Below, in pieces: positions 54,463-63,854 of a stretch of DNA of 64,000 nucleotides. Where the stretch lies: contig NZ_CP006842.1 in the NCBI RefSeq assembly GCF_000626675.1, positions 806,001 through 870,000 on the forward strand, written 5' to 3'. Position numbers and translations under genes: made by a program. This DNA comes from Corynebacterium glyciniphilum AJ 3170 (GTDB lineage Bacteria > Actinomycetota > Actinomycetes > Mycobacteriales > Mycobacteriaceae). The number at the start of each line of letters is the position of its first letter. The stretch's first letter is position 1. Under the pieces are notes generated by a model that saw only the letters and a program-made list of their open reading frames with translations, searched no databases and was not told the origin of the DNA.

Positions 54463-54780
54463 GTGGCACCGGATAACAGCAGCCTCGGGGTGGACGTCGC
54501 CGCTGCACAGTCGGCATTGTCAGAGGCGTTCACCGCCGTGGAGGGGCGGCAGGAGAAGATCCAGGCCGATGCCCCGCGACGGGTGGCAGAGAGTTACGGG
54601 CGTGGTCTCGGCGAACAGGCAGCTCGGCTGGTGGAGCTGCGTCGGCGCGCACATGAGGTGCGGCTGGCACACATCGACCGGTTGCGCCGCGGGCTGGAGA
54701 ATGCGGCCGGTACGTTGACCGCGGTCTCGGACACGGAGGAAGAGTCGCAGCGCGCACTGAGCGCGGGGGAGGGGCGGTGA
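54463..54780 (+). CDS. Small helical protein, first gene of the ESX-linked operon
   Basis: A 105-residue all-helical protein (LGVDVAAAQSALSEAFTAVEGRQEKIQADAPRRVAESYGRGLGEQAARLVELRRRAHEVRLAHIDRLRRGLENAAGTL). The length and two long helices around a glycine turn (SYGRGLGEQ) resemble WXG100 proteins, but no tryptophan is present. The GTG at 54463 with AAGGGGG seven bases upstream is preferred over the in-frame ATG at 54388. In position and size it corresponds to Rv3440c next to mrsA/glmM in M. tuberculosis, as I recall it. Function unknown; its 3' end overlaps the next ATG (TGATG). Confidence 0.75.
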   Translation: MAPDNSSLGVDVAAAQSALSEAFTAVEGRQEKIQADAPRRVAESYGRGLGEQAARLVELRRRAHEVRLAHIDRLRRGLENAAGTLTAVSDTEEESQRALSAGEGR

Positions 54781-56270
54781 TGTCGGTACAAGGTGATCAA
54801 GCGAGGCTCATTGCCTCAGTGAGCAAGCTCGACCAGGCGGGCAGCACGGTGACCAGGGCTCTTCCCGCCGCCGTGCCCTGGATCATCACCGGAGTCACTA
54901 CGCTGGTGGAGTTTGCCGACGGCATGTCGCTTGGGGGTGGTGACGACAGCAACGGGGACGGCAAGGAATCGAAAGAGTCATCCGGTGGAGAACCCGGGAA
55001 GGGAGGCGGGAAGAAAGGCTTTGTCGGTGAGGTGTTGTCGACATTGAGGGACTACGTGGTCGGAATCAGCGGAGGCGTGCTGGCCAACAAATTGGGAGTC
55101 GGCAGCGATGACCACGAAGAGCATGAGGAGACCGTGGATCATGCGGATGCGGCGCTGCTGAGCTGTGACCGCGTCTTGGAATCCATCCAGTCCCTGTGCA
55201 CCGGGGAAGTCGAATCATGCGTGGACGGTGCCGTTGCTACGGCAATGGGGCTGTACCGAGCGTCGAAGGCTCTGCAACCCACCGACCCGGTCGCGGCGCA
55301 GACCATGCTCGAGACGGCTGCGCAGCTTCTCTGCTCTGCCGCAGACGGCGTCGGAAGCATAGTGGAGGGACGAAACACGCAGATGGGTGAATGTATGGAA
55401 CTCACTATCGCCGAGTGTCTCCCGGCGGCCGAGGAGGGGCAGTGCCGTACCCCGTTGGCCGCGGATCCGGCACCGGGAGCTGTGGCGTCCGACTGTGACG
55501 TCGCACCCGTACCACAGGACGTGGCTGCGGTTGGGGCCTCGTCCGTGGCGTCGGTGGAATCCTGTCCTCCACTGTCCGGACAACTGCCCACGACGGGGAC
55601 TACGTCAGGTGTTGCCGCGACTGCCGCGACCGCCGTCGCATCCGCAGGACTGGGCTCCTCGGTGACACCATCGCTGTCCTTGCCCTGTCCCCCTGTGGTG
55701 AATACGCCTGATCTCGTCGGGGAAATCAGTGGCTGGGTCAAAGGGGCAGTCGAGGGTGCAGTGAACGTCGCTGTAGAGAACTCCGGGTCGCTGATCGACG
55801 TAGGCGATATCGCCGTGAACCTGTGCCCGCCCGAGACGCCTGTGGAGGAAGGTGGCAGCGACTGCGCCGACCAGCGCGTCGAGCCGGAACCATGTCTGCC
55901 GGAACCCGCTGAGCCGGAGCCGTGCGAGCCGGAGCCATGTGAACCGGAGGAACAGGATGAGCCCGATGCCCCGGCTCCGTCGACCGTTGACCCCGAGAAA
56001 GGGTTCGACAAGAGTACGTACGTGCCGGAAACAGCCACCGCGGGAGGCGGGGCGGACCAACCTGCATCCCCTGTCGAGGCAGATTTTCCGCCGGCGGTGG
56101 ATCCTGCTGCCGTGGATGACTCGTTGGAATCTCCACACGCCCCCGATGGTCCCGACACCCCGGATCCTCCGGAGAACGCCTCTGCCTACGACGGGTGGAC
56201 ACCGGACGTATGGCTGACAGGTGAAAAATCCGGCGATGCACCGTCGGTGGCAAGGAGCGGACAGTGGTGA
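54780..56270 (+). CDS. Large Ala/Pro/Glu- and Cys-rich protein of the ESX-linked operon
   Basis: A 496-residue protein. Residues 1-50 are helical (DQARLIASVSKLDQAGSTVTRALPAAVPW), 55-75 a Gly/Ser/Lys spacer, 80-205 a helical domain with spaced cysteines (LLSCDRVLESIQSLCTGEVESC, LLCSAADG), 205-345 Ala/Ser/Val-rich, and 355-405 carries a PEPCEPEPCEPEE-like Cys-Pro-Glu repeat. The tail is Pro/Asp-rich. No signal peptide is seen. The size and low-complexity make-up fit Rv3439c, annotated alanine- and proline-rich. It is a plausible ESX-4 substrate or scaffold; the cysteines suggest disulfides outside the cell. ATG at 54780. Confidence 0.72.
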   Translation: MSVQGDQARLIASVSKLDQAGSTVTRALPAAVPWIITGVTTLVEFADGMSLGGGDDSNGDGKESKESSGGEPGKGGGKKGFVGEVLSTLRDYVVGISGGVLANKLGVGSDDHEEHEETVDHADAALLSCDRVLESIQSLCTGEVESCVDGAVATAMGLYRASKALQPTDPVAAQTMLETAAQLLCSAADGVGSIVEGRNTQMGECMELTIAECLPAAEEGQCRTPLAADPAPGAVASDCDVAPVPQDVAAVGASSVASVESCPPLSGQLPTTGTTSGVAATAATAVASAGLGSSVTPSLSLPCPPVVNTPDLVGEISGWVKGAVEGAVNVAVENSGSLIDVGDIAVNLCPPETPVEEGGSDCADQRVEPEPCLPEPAEPEPCEPEPCEPEEQDEPDAPAPSTVDPEKGFDKSTYVPETATAGGGADQPASPVEADFPPAVDPAAVDDSLESPHAPDGPDTPDPPENASAYDGWTPDVWLTGEKSGDAPSVARSGQW

Positions 56271-56485
56271 ACACCAGAAGTCCCATAGAGGCTGCGTTGG
56301 ACACCTACGTCCAGGTTGTCGGCACTGCGACGGAGAAGTTCCAGAGACAGATGGATGAAGCGACCCGCCTGCTGAAGGAGGCCGGGGTGGCGGAACCCAC
56401 CGAGCCCGGTGAGCCCCGTCCGGAGACAGGCCGCGGCGGCACCGAACGCACGCCGGGGCGCCGAAGCCCCGGTATCTTCGACTGA
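56267..56485 (+). CDS. Small protein, third gene of the ESX-linked operon
   Basis: A 72-residue protein: a helical first half (SPIEAALDTYVQVVGTATEKFQRQMDEATRLLKEAG) and a disordered Pro/Glu/Gly/Arg second half. GTG at 56267 overlaps the previous stop by four bases, with CAAGGAG upstream. Coupling to the two preceding genes implies a common function; the family is not recognised. Confidence 0.62.
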   Translation: MNTRSPIEAALDTYVQVVGTATEKFQRQMDEATRLLKEAGVAEPTEPGEPRPETGRGGTERTPGRRSPGIFD

Positions 56486-56495
56486 CCGGCAGCGA

Positions 56496-57392
56496 TCAGG
56501 CCCGGAGTGCCTCATTCACGGCGTCGAGCGGATCAGCGAATTCCGGCAGATTCTCGAACAGGTCGCCCCGGTTCTTGACCTCGGAATTCTTGATCTTCGC
56601 CTCGGGGTCCCGGAAGCCTGCATAGTGCTTGTCGTCCTCTGCAAGGATAAACCCGGTCGACAGAGAACGGATGAAATCCTGCGCAGCGAACTCGAACCCG
56701 CTGTTCGTCGTCAGGAACTTACGGGTCAACTTCTCGTGGAACCCGGAGGCCGATGCCTTGGTGATCCTGCGGAACACCACGGGGCCTCCCCACAGCGCAG
56801 CGACGCGCTCCGGCTCACCGGCCTCGATACCCAACGTGCGTCCCGGAGCAAGAACCAGGCCGGGGGCCTGGACATGCCGAGCAGCCTGGTAGCAACTCGG
56901 CGAGGTGTCTGACGGGTGGATAGCGATCACGCCGGCGACCGTCGGCCGGTCACGGTAGTGCTTCTTGGCAGGTTCGGCAGGAGCCCGTCCCGTCGCGGCC
57001 AGAACGGCGGCTCCGGCGCCCATGCCGTGCCCGGCGAAGAACAGCTTGTTCGGGTCCACCGTAATGTTTCCGACTCCCAGCCGGACCCCGGAGAGGATCT
57101 GCATGCAGGACTCCAGGTCCGAGGCGAAACCACGGTGATTCGGCAAGATGCCCCGCTCCGTGTCCGGTGCAGCCACGGCGATACCCCAACTGGCCAGGTG
57201 GCGCAGAGTGGCATGATAGCCGTCCACGCCGACCCGCCAGTCGTGGCCGAATGCCACGCCGGCGATCGCCTTGCCTTCAGCAGGCGTGTAGATACGGCCG
57301 GGGATTCCGGCGAAGTCGAGTTCGCCGACCAGGACCCTGTGCGGGCCCCGCTTCTCCAACCGGGGGACCAGGTTCTTCACGTTGTCTGCCAC
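56496..57392 (-). CDS. Alpha/beta-hydrolase-like protein lacking the nucleophile
   Basis: A 298-residue protein of the alpha/beta hydrolase fold related to dienelactone-hydrolase or acetylxylan-esterase-like proteins (VAFGHDWRVGVDGYHATLRHLASWGIAVAAPDT). The nucleophile elbow reads KLFFAGHGMGAGAA: the usual Gly-X-Ser/Cys-X-Gly has Gly in the nucleophile position. A late histidine (EDDKHYAGF) is kept. The GTG at 57392 is chosen because TAGGCT ends seven bases upstream; the 57527 start lacks support. It faces the ESX-linked operon tail to tail, as Rv3438 does beside Rv3439c. Confidence 0.78.
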   Translation of the reverse strand: MADNVKNLVPRLEKRGPHRVLVGELDFAGIPGRIYTPAEGKAIAGVAFGHDWRVGVDGYHATLRHLASWGIAVAAPDTERGILPNHRGFASDLESCMQILSGVRLGVGNITVDPNKLFFAGHGMGAGAAVLAATGRAPAEPAKKHYRDRPTVAGVIAIHPSDTSPSCYQAARHVQAPGLVLAPGRTLGIEAGEPERVAALWGGPVVFRRITKASASGFHEKLTRKFLTTNSGFEFAAQDFIRSLSTGFILAEDDKHYAGFRDPEAKIKNSEVKNRGDLFENLPEFADPLDAVNEALRA

Positions 57393-57591
57393 GGATCTCA
57401 GCCTAGTAGATAGAACCGTGCCGCGGGGCGGGGGTCTTCGCAGCACGTGCCGCGCGGTGACCCGGGGGCCGCGCCGCAGCCATCTCACGACGGGGAACAC
57501 ACACAGGGAAGTCATTGCGCGGATCATGGTCAGGGGTGCCTAGCGGGACGCGCTTCACGGGCGGAAAAGCAGACCAGTATTGTTGTCGAGT

Positions 57592-59466
57592 ATGTGTGGC
57601 ATCGTTGGATACATCGGAAGCGCCCGGAGCTCCGCCAAGGCACTTGACATCGGCCTGGAGGCCCTGGCCAGGATGGAGTACCGGGGGTACGACTCCGCCG
57701 GCATCGCTGTCATCTCGGACGGTGACATCGAGGTCGAGAAAAAGGCAGGGAAGCTGGCGAACCTGCAGCAGCAGATCGCGGAAACAGGTCGCGACAGATT
57801 CAACGGGAAAGCCTGTATCGGCCACACCCGGTGGGCCACGCACGGGCGTCCCAATGACGTCAATGCGCACCCGCACGTCTCCTTCGACGGCAAAGCCGTG
57901 ATCGTGCACAACGGCATCATCGAGAACTTCGCCCCCCTGCGCGCCGAGATCGAGGCGGCAGGCGTCGAACTGACCAGCGAGACCGACTCCGAGGTCGCCG
58001 CCCACCTGCTCGCCCTGGCATACGCCGCTGGGCCGACGGCGGGTGACCTGGAGGCGTCCGCGCTGTCGGTGCTGCGTCGCCTGGAAGGTGCGTTCACCGT
58101 CCTGTTCGCCCATGCGGACGAGCCCGGGAAGATCGTCGCCGGACGCCGCTCCACCCCGCTGATTGTGGGTGTCGGCGAGGACGGCATGTTCCTCGGCTCC
58201 GATGTCGCAGGATTCATCGCACACACCCGCGAAGCGGTCGAACTCGACGAGAACAACGCTGTCGTCATCACCGCGGACGGGTACCGCGTCATGGACTTCG
58301 ACGGAACCCCGACCGAAGGGCGCCCCTTCACCATTGACTGGGATCTCGCGGCCGCAGAGAAGGGGGGCTTCGATTCCTTCATGATGAAGGAGATCTTCGA
58401 GCAGCCCGCCGCAGTGCGGGATACGCTGGCAGGTCACTACGTCGACGGACGGGTCGTACTCGACGAACAGCGACTGTCCGATGATGATCTGCGGCAGGTC
58501 GAGAAGGTCTTCGTGGTGGCTTGTGGTTCTGCCTACCACTCCGGCCTGTTGGCGAAGTACGCCATCGAGCACTGGGTGCGACTGCCTGTGGAGATCGAGG
58601 TCGCCAGCGAATTCCGTTACCGTGATCCGGTCCTTGACCGACAGACGCTCGTGGTGGCAGTCTCGCAGTCCGGTGAGACCGCAGACACCCTGGAAGCGGT
58701 CCGGCACGCCAAGAAACAGGGTGCCCGGGTACTGGCGGTCTGCAACACCAACGGTTCGCAGATTCCGCGCGAGGCCGATGCTGTGCTCTACACCCATGCA
58801 GGCCCCGAGATCGGTGTCGCCTCCACCAAGGCATTCCTGGCACAGGTCGCGGCAAACTACATCGTGGGCCTGGCGCTGGCCCAGGCCCGGGGGACAAAGT
58901 TCTCCGACGAGATCGAGACGACCTACCGCCAGCTCGAGGAGATCCCGGGCAAGATCGAGAAGGTCCTGGAACTCAAAGACACGGTTCTGGAACTGGCGGC
59001 GGAGCTCGGCCCGATCCCGACCATGCTGTTCCTCGGCCGTCATGTCGGCTACCCGGTGGCTCTCGAAGGAGCCCTGAAGCTTAAGGAACTGGCCTACATC
59101 CATGCTGAGGGGTTCCCCGCCGGTGAGCTCAAGCACGGTCCGATCGCCCTGATCGAGGACGATCTGCCGGTGGTTGTGGTCGTGCCGTCCCCGCAGGGCA
59201 GGGAGATCCTGCACTCGAAGATTGTCACCAACATCCAGGAGATCCGCGCCCGCGGTGCCCGGACCATCGTCATCGCCGAGGAGGGCGATGAGGCGGTGCG
59301 ACCGTTCGCCAATGATCTGCTGGAGATCCCGCAGTGCCCGACCCTGCTGCAGCCGCTTCTCTCCACCGTGCCGTTGCAGTTCCTGTCGGCCGAGATCGCC
59401 CGCCAGTGCGGTAACACCGACATCGACAAGCCGCGGAACCTGGCCAAGTCCGTGACTGTGGAGTAG
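57592..59466 (+). CDS. glmS: Glutamine-fructose-6-phosphate aminotransferase (isomerising)
   Basis: Makes glucosamine-6-phosphate, the entry to UDP-GlcNAc. The 624-residue enzyme has a glutaminase domain with Cys2 (MCGIVGYIGSARSS, RYDSAGIAV, HTRWATHGRP) and two SIS isomerase domains (ACGSAYHSGLLAKYAIE, SQSGETADTLEAV, HPR-type KLKELAYIHAEGFPAGELKHGPIALIE). It ends KSVTVE as GlmS does. TATTGT ends eight bases before the ATG (leaderless). No glmS ribozyme was recognised. Confidence 0.97.
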   Translation: MCGIVGYIGSARSSAKALDIGLEALARMEYRGYDSAGIAVISDGDIEVEKKAGKLANLQQQIAETGRDRFNGKACIGHTRWATHGRPNDVNAHPHVSFDGKAVIVHNGIIENFAPLRAEIEAAGVELTSETDSEVAAHLLALAYAAGPTAGDLEASALSVLRRLEGAFTVLFAHADEPGKIVAGRRSTPLIVGVGEDGMFLGSDVAGFIAHTREAVELDENNAVVITADGYRVMDFDGTPTEGRPFTIDWDLAAAEKGGFDSFMMKEIFEQPAAVRDTLAGHYVDGRVVLDEQRLSDDDLRQVEKVFVVACGSAYHSGLLAKYAIEHWVRLPVEIEVASEFRYRDPVLDRQTLVVAVSQSGETADTLEAVRHAKKQGARVLAVCNTNGSQIPREADAVLYTHAGPEIGVASTKAFLAQVAANYIVGLALAQARGTKFSDEIETTYRQLEEIPGKIEKVLELKDTVLELAAELGPIPTMLFLGRHVGYPVALEGALKLKELAYIHAEGFPAGELKHGPIALIEDDLPVVVVVPSPQGREILHSKIVTNIQEIRARGARTIVIAEEGDEAVRPFANDLLEIPQCPTLLQPLLSTVPLQFLSAEIARQCGNTDIDKPRNLAKSVTVE

Positions 59467-59484
59467 GCACGGGGAGCAGCGGTG

Positions 59485-61296
59485 ATGAGTGAACGATCCG
59501 GCCGCGACCTCTGCGACCACCACGACCCTCGCGACCACGCCCTCGCCGAGCTCGTCGTTGATCTCGGCGCCATCGACCACAATGTGCGGACCCTGGTCCG
59601 TATCGCCGCACCCGCAGGTGTGATGGCGATCGTCAAGGCTGACGGGTACAACCATGGCATGGTCGACGTCGCCCGGACGGCACTCGACGCAGGGGCCGTC
59701 GCCCTCGGGGTTGCGACGCTCGGCGAGGCGCTGGCGTTGCGGGACGCCGGGGTGACGGCACCTGTGACCGCGTGGATGTGGCTGCCGGATCCTGACCAGG
59801 AGGACATCGCCGCGGCGTGCACTGCCGGCGTCACCCTGGGTGTGCCGTCGGTCGAGCATCTGCATGCTGCCGTCGCGGCGTCACGGTCAGCGGTGGCCGG
59901 GGGTTCGTCGCCGCTGACGGTCGGACTGATGGCAGACACCGGCCTGTCCCGGTCCGGCATTGAGGCGGCACGGTGGGACGAGGCGGTGTCCCTGGCAGTG
60001 GCGGCGGTCCGCGACGGTGTCCTCACGGTCTCCGGCGTACTGTCACATCTCGCGAGCGCGGATGACCCCGCCTCGCCGGTGACCGACCTGCAGGCGCGAC
60101 GGTTTGTCGCGGCCGTCGAGACCTGCCGTGCGATGGGCCTCGACGTACCGGTGAATCACATCGCCAATACTCCGGCAACGTTGTCACGTCCTGATCTACG
60201 CCACGAGATGGTGCGGCCCGGGGTCAGCGTGTACGGCGTGTACGCCGTCGACCCGACCGTGATTCCGGTGGGGGAGAGTGGGCCGGTCCGGTTACGTGAG
60301 GCGATGACGGTCAGGGCACGCGTTGTGACCACCCGGGTCGTTCCTGCTGGGGAAGGTGTCAGTTACGGACACCTCTGGCGTGCCGAGCGGGACACCCGTA
60401 CCGCCGTCGTGGCGATCGGTTATGCCGACGGCGTGCCGAGGAACATGTCGGGACGGTTCGGGGTGACCGTCAACGGTGTGTGGTTCCCGCAGATCGGACG
60501 GGTGTGCATGGATCAGATCGTCATCGACCTGGGAGCAGCCGGCGAGGACGGCCCCGGGGCATCGGTGCGGCCCGGTGACTGGGCCGTGATCTTCGGTACC
60601 GGGGGACGCTCCGTCGAGGAGATCGCCACCGCTGCCGGCACCATCGCCTACGAGGTACTTACCCTGCCCCGTGGGAGGGTGCGCCGCCGCGTCCTGCCCA
60701 CCACTCCTGCTGCCGACGAGGGCCCTTTCACCGGGGTATTCGACGCAGCATCGGGCACCGTGGAGGTCAGCTCCGCCGAGTCGATGCGCGCGCTCGGGCG
60801 GGAGCTCGGCAGGCAGCTCCGGGCCGGGGACGTCGTGGTGCTCACCGGTGCGCTCGGGGCGGGGAAGACAACCGTCACACAGGGCATCGCCACCGGCCTG
60901 GGGGTGAAGGGTCGGGTCCAGTCGCCGACGTTCACGATCATCCGGGAACACCGGCCCGGGACCGACGGGACGGGACGCCCCGGGATGTTGCACATGGATG
61001 CCTACCGGTTGCTCGGCGAGGGTGCCCATGGCAGCGGGCCTGACAGCGGCCCGACGCGCGGTGCGGTGCTCGACGCCCTGGAGTCCCTGGACATCGATGC
61101 CGACCTGGAGGACCGTGTACTCGTCGCAGAATGGGGTCGCGGGGTGGTGGAGTCGCTGGCGCCGGCGCGGTGGATCGACATCGAGATCGACCGGTCCGGA
61201 GGCGACGGTTCTGACGGTGACTCTGACGGTGACTCTGATGTCGGCTACGAGGACGAGTCACCTCGCCAATTTCATTGGCGCTGGTCACAGGGGTAG
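59485..61296 (+). CDS. Alanine racemase fused to TsaE
   Basis: A 603-residue bifunctional protein. Residues 20-400 are alanine racemase: PLP lysine Lys51 in AIVKADGYNHG, the catalytic tyrosine region EGVSYGHLWRAERDT, RVCMDQIVIDLG and YEVLTLPRG. After a short linker, residues 425-580 are the TsaE ATPase of t6A tRNA modification: Walker A LTGALGAGKTTVTQGIATG (about 453-470), SPTFTIIREH, MDAYRL and LVAEWG. An Asp/Gly/Ser tail closes it. The two enzymes have unrelated roles (D-alanine for the wall; tRNA modification). GGGGAG lies before the ATG, 19 bases after glmS. Confidence 0.93.
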   Translation: MSERSGRDLCDHHDPRDHALAELVVDLGAIDHNVRTLVRIAAPAGVMAIVKADGYNHGMVDVARTALDAGAVALGVATLGEALALRDAGVTAPVTAWMWLPDPDQEDIAAACTAGVTLGVPSVEHLHAAVAASRSAVAGGSSPLTVGLMADTGLSRSGIEAARWDEAVSLAVAAVRDGVLTVSGVLSHLASADDPASPVTDLQARRFVAAVETCRAMGLDVPVNHIANTPATLSRPDLRHEMVRPGVSVYGVYAVDPTVIPVGESGPVRLREAMTVRARVVTTRVVPAGEGVSYGHLWRAERDTRTAVVAIGYADGVPRNMSGRFGVTVNGVWFPQIGRVCMDQIVIDLGAAGEDGPGASVRPGDWAVIFGTGGRSVEEIATAAGTIAYEVLTLPRGRVRRRVLPTTPAADEGPFTGVFDAASGTVEVSSAESMRALGRELGRQLRAGDVVVLTGALGAGKTTVTQGIATGLGVKGRVQSPTFTIIREHRPGTDGTGRPGMLHMDAYRLLGEGAHGSGPDSGPTRGAVLDALESLDIDADLEDRVLVAEWGRGVVESLAPARWIDIEIDRSGGDGSDGDSDGDSDVGYEDESPRQFHWRWSQG

Positions 61297-61404
61297 CACT
61301 TCTGAATCCCCCCGATAATATCCCCCATAAGCAGGATTGATTGGCGAGAATCTGCATGTGGTGCCAAAATGGATGTCGGATCACCGTGAGGGGTGTATCC
61401 AGAG

Positions 61405-61435
61405 GCCCCGTCGCAATTGGAGAGTGCGACGGGGC
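61405..61435 (+). terminator. Terminator after alr-tsaE
   Basis: GCCCCGTCGCA and TGCGACGGGGC pair around a 9-base loop and are followed by TTCGCCTATTCC. It separates alr-tsaE from the tsaB-rimI-tsaD promoter (TAGGAT at 61465-61470). Confidence 0.8.
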
Positions 61436-61478
61436 TTCGCCTATTCCGTACCGGACCACCGGGGTAGGATCGCATCCC

Positions 61479-63854
61479 ATGCATGTTCTCTCGGTCGACA
61501 CCTCCACCTCGTACGTCGTCGCAGGAGTGGTGGACTGTCCCGTCGACTCCACGGTCGGTTCTGAATCACGGCCACGCCTGCTTGCCGAGCGGGTGGAGCT
61601 CAATCCCCGGGGGCATATGGAGGTGCTCACGCCGAACATCCTCGCATCACTCGAGGAAGCCGGAATCACGCCCGAGGACCTGGATGCGGTCGTCGTGGGT
61701 GTCGGTCCCGGGCCGTTCACCGGACTGCGCGTCGGGATGGCGACCGCTGCGGCCTTCGGTGACGCCCTCGGCATTCCGGTTCACGGCGTCCCGGGCCATC
61801 TTGCGACCGCCACCACAGTCGGCTCGCGTCGTCTGGTTGTCAGTGACGCGCGACGGCGTGAGTGGTACTGGAGCCTTGTCGACGGTGCCACCGGGTCGGT
61901 GCTCGACGGCCCGTCGGTCGCCGCGCCGGACGACGTCATCGCGGCGGTTCCGGAGGCAGAGGTTCTGGCCTCCCGGGAGGTCGCCGAGCGTGCCGACGCA
62001 GTGGCGGGGTGGACGGTGACGGACGCTGACGCACGTCCCACGCCGGTCGGTCTCGTTACCGCGGCGGTGCAGATCCTCGGGGGGGCCGAGGGACTGCGGC
62101 ATCCTGCAGCGCCGCTGCGGGCGTTGTACCTGCGCCGTCCCGATGCAGTGGAACCGAAGGCGGTACAGGTTTCCGCGGCCCTCGACTTCAGCAGTGTGGA
62201 GGAGGTCGATGACGTCGACGGGGCAGGTAAGGCGGCGTCGCCGGACGATGTGACGGGTGCGGAGCGACCGAGCGTGGGGCCTCTCTCCCCTCAGGCCGCG
62301 GCCCGGTGCGCCGAGATCGAGGCGGAGCTCTTCCGCGGGGACTCGCCGTGGCCGGAGGCGGGGTTCGCCAGTGAGATCACCGCGCCGAACACGGTCTATC
62401 TGGGCATGGTCACCGGGCAAGGAACATCGCAGGAGCGGTTGGTCGGCTATGCCGGTCTGGCGAAGAACGGTCCGGCTGACGATCCGGAGTTCGAGATCCA
62501 TACGATCGGCCTGGAGCCTGCCGTGCAGGGGCGCGGGTGGTCGCGCACGCTGATGGATCCGTTGATGGACCTCGCAGACAGGGACGATGGTCCGGTCTAC
62601 CTGGAGGTCCGGACCGACAACGATCCGGCGATCCGTCTGTACCGCAGCTACGGTTTCGACATTACCGGCACCCGCCGGAACTACTACCGGCCTTCCGGTG
62701 CGGACGCCTACACGATGTGCCGCCCGGCGCGGTCACAGCGCATCTCGGAGGCGCCCCGCCTGATCATGGGAATCGAGAGCTCCTGTGACGAGACCGGCGT
62801 GGGAGTCGTCGAACTGCATTCCGACGGGCGGGTCCGGCAGGTGTCGAACCGGGTGGCCTCATCGATGGAGCAGCATGCCCGTTTCGGTGGGGTGGTCCCG
62901 GAGATCGCCTCCCGTGCACACCTGGAATCGATGGGCCCGACGATGACGGCGGCCCTCGACGATCTTGAACGGGCCACGGCGGCCACCGGGAGGCGTCGCC
63001 GTCCGGACGCGGTTGCGGCGACGGTGGGACCCGGTCTCGCCGGGGCACTGTTGGTCGGGGCGGCGGCAGCCAAGGCGTACGCGGCAGCGTGGGGTGTGCC
63101 GTTCTACGGTGTCAATCACCTCGGGGGCCACGTTGCCGTCGGCACGCTCGAGGCGGGCGGTGACTCTGGCGCGGTCGGCGATCTCGATCGCGCGGTCGCA
63201 CTGCTGGTCAGCGGTGGGCACACGCAGATCCTCCGGGTCAACGGGGTCGGCAGTCCGATGGCGGAGTTGGGTTCCACGCTGGACGACGCCGCCGGTGAGG
63301 CCTACGACAAGGTTGCCCGGTTGCTCGGCCTCGGGTACCCGGGAGGGCCCGTGATCGACCGGCTCGCTGCGCGGGGGGACTCCGCGGCGATCGCCTTCCC
63401 CCGGGGGATGAGCCGCCCCGGGGACGCCGCCTACGACTTCTCCTTCTCCGGGCTCAAGACGGCGGTCGCCCGATTCGTAGAGAAGGCCACTACGGAGGGC
63501 CGCAGCATCCCGGTTGAAGACGTCTGTGCCTCCTTCCAGGAGGCGGTCGTGGACGTGTTGACCGCGAAAGCGGTCCGGGCCTGTGTGGACACCGGCGCCA
63601 CGGTGATGCTGCTGGGTGGGGGAGTGTCGGCCAACCGCCGTCTGCGGGCGCTCGCCGCCGAGCGGTGTGCGGAGGCAGGTGTGCGTCTGGTCGTCCCGGC
63701 CCTGCCCCTGTGCACGGACAACGGTGTGATGATCGCGACGCTGGCGGCACGGTTGATCGAGGCCGGTGCCCCGGCCAGTTCACTGGATGCCGCGACGGAT
63801 CCGTCGATGGATGTCGAGGTGCCGGTCTTAGCACCCACCCTTGTTGAGGGCTAG
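61479..63854 (+). CDS. TsaB-RimI-TsaD triple fusion
   Basis: A single 791-residue polypeptide. Residues 1-245 are TsaB ([38 protein letters not shown]); 270-419 are a RimI-type GNAT N-acetyltransferase ([42 protein letters not shown]-like [13 protein letters not shown]); 430-791 are TsaD ([29 protein letters not shown], the metal-binding [18 protein letters not shown]-type [31 protein letters not shown]). It starts the t6A KEOPS-like assembly on one chain. TAGGAT ends eight bases before the ATG (leaderless). The frame is continuous with no sign of a frameshift at either junction. Confidence 0.94.
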   Translation: MHVLSVDTSTSYVVAGVVDCPVDSTVGSESRPRLLAERVELNPRGHMEVLTPNILASLEEAGITPEDLDAVVVGVGPGPFTGLRVGMATAAAFGDALGIPVHGVPGHLATATTVGSRRLVVSDARRREWYWSLVDGATGSVLDGPSVAAPDDVIAAVPEAEVLASREVAERADAVAGWTVTDADARPTPVGLVTAAVQILGGAEGLRHPAAPLRALYLRRPDAVEPKAVQVSAALDFSSVEEVDDVDGAGKAASPDDVTGAERPSVGPLSPQAAARCAEIEAELFRGDSPWPEAGFASEITAPNTVYLGMVTGQGTSQERLVGYAGLAKNGPADDPEFEIHTIGLEPAVQGRGWSRTLMDPLMDLADRDDGPVYLEVRTDNDPAIRLYRSYGFDITGTRRNYYRPSGADAYTMCRPARSQRISEAPRLIMGIESSCDETGVGVVELHSDGRVRQVSNRVASSMEQHARFGGVVPEIASRAHLESMGPTMTAALDDLERATAATGRRRRPDAVAATVGPGLAGALLVGAAAAKAYAAAWGVPFYGVNHLGGHVAVGTLEAGGDSGAVGDLDRAVALLVSGGHTQILRVNGVGSPMAELGSTLDDAAGEAYDKVARLLGLGYPGGPVIDRLAARGDSAAIAFPRGMSRPGDAAYDFSFSGLKTAVARFVEKATTEGRSIPVEDVCASFQEAVVDVLTAKAVRACVDTGATVMLLGGGVSANRRLRALAAERCAEAGVRLVVPALPLCTDNGVMIATLAARLIEAGAPASSLDAATDPSMDVEVPVLAPTLVEG

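Noticed and set aside
57528..57591. glmS ribozyme
   Set aside because: The gap before glmS is too short and the -10 box next to the start leaves no leader.
57403..59865. An 820-codon minus-strand frame across glmS and alr
   Set aside because: glmS and alr are certain on the plus strand; the minus-strand frame has no recognisable domain and skewed composition.
59482..63854. Assembly frameshift as the cause of the Alr-TsaE and TsaB-RimI-TsaD fusions
   Set aside because: Both frames run on through the linkers without frame change, and each domain is complete with its own active-site residues.
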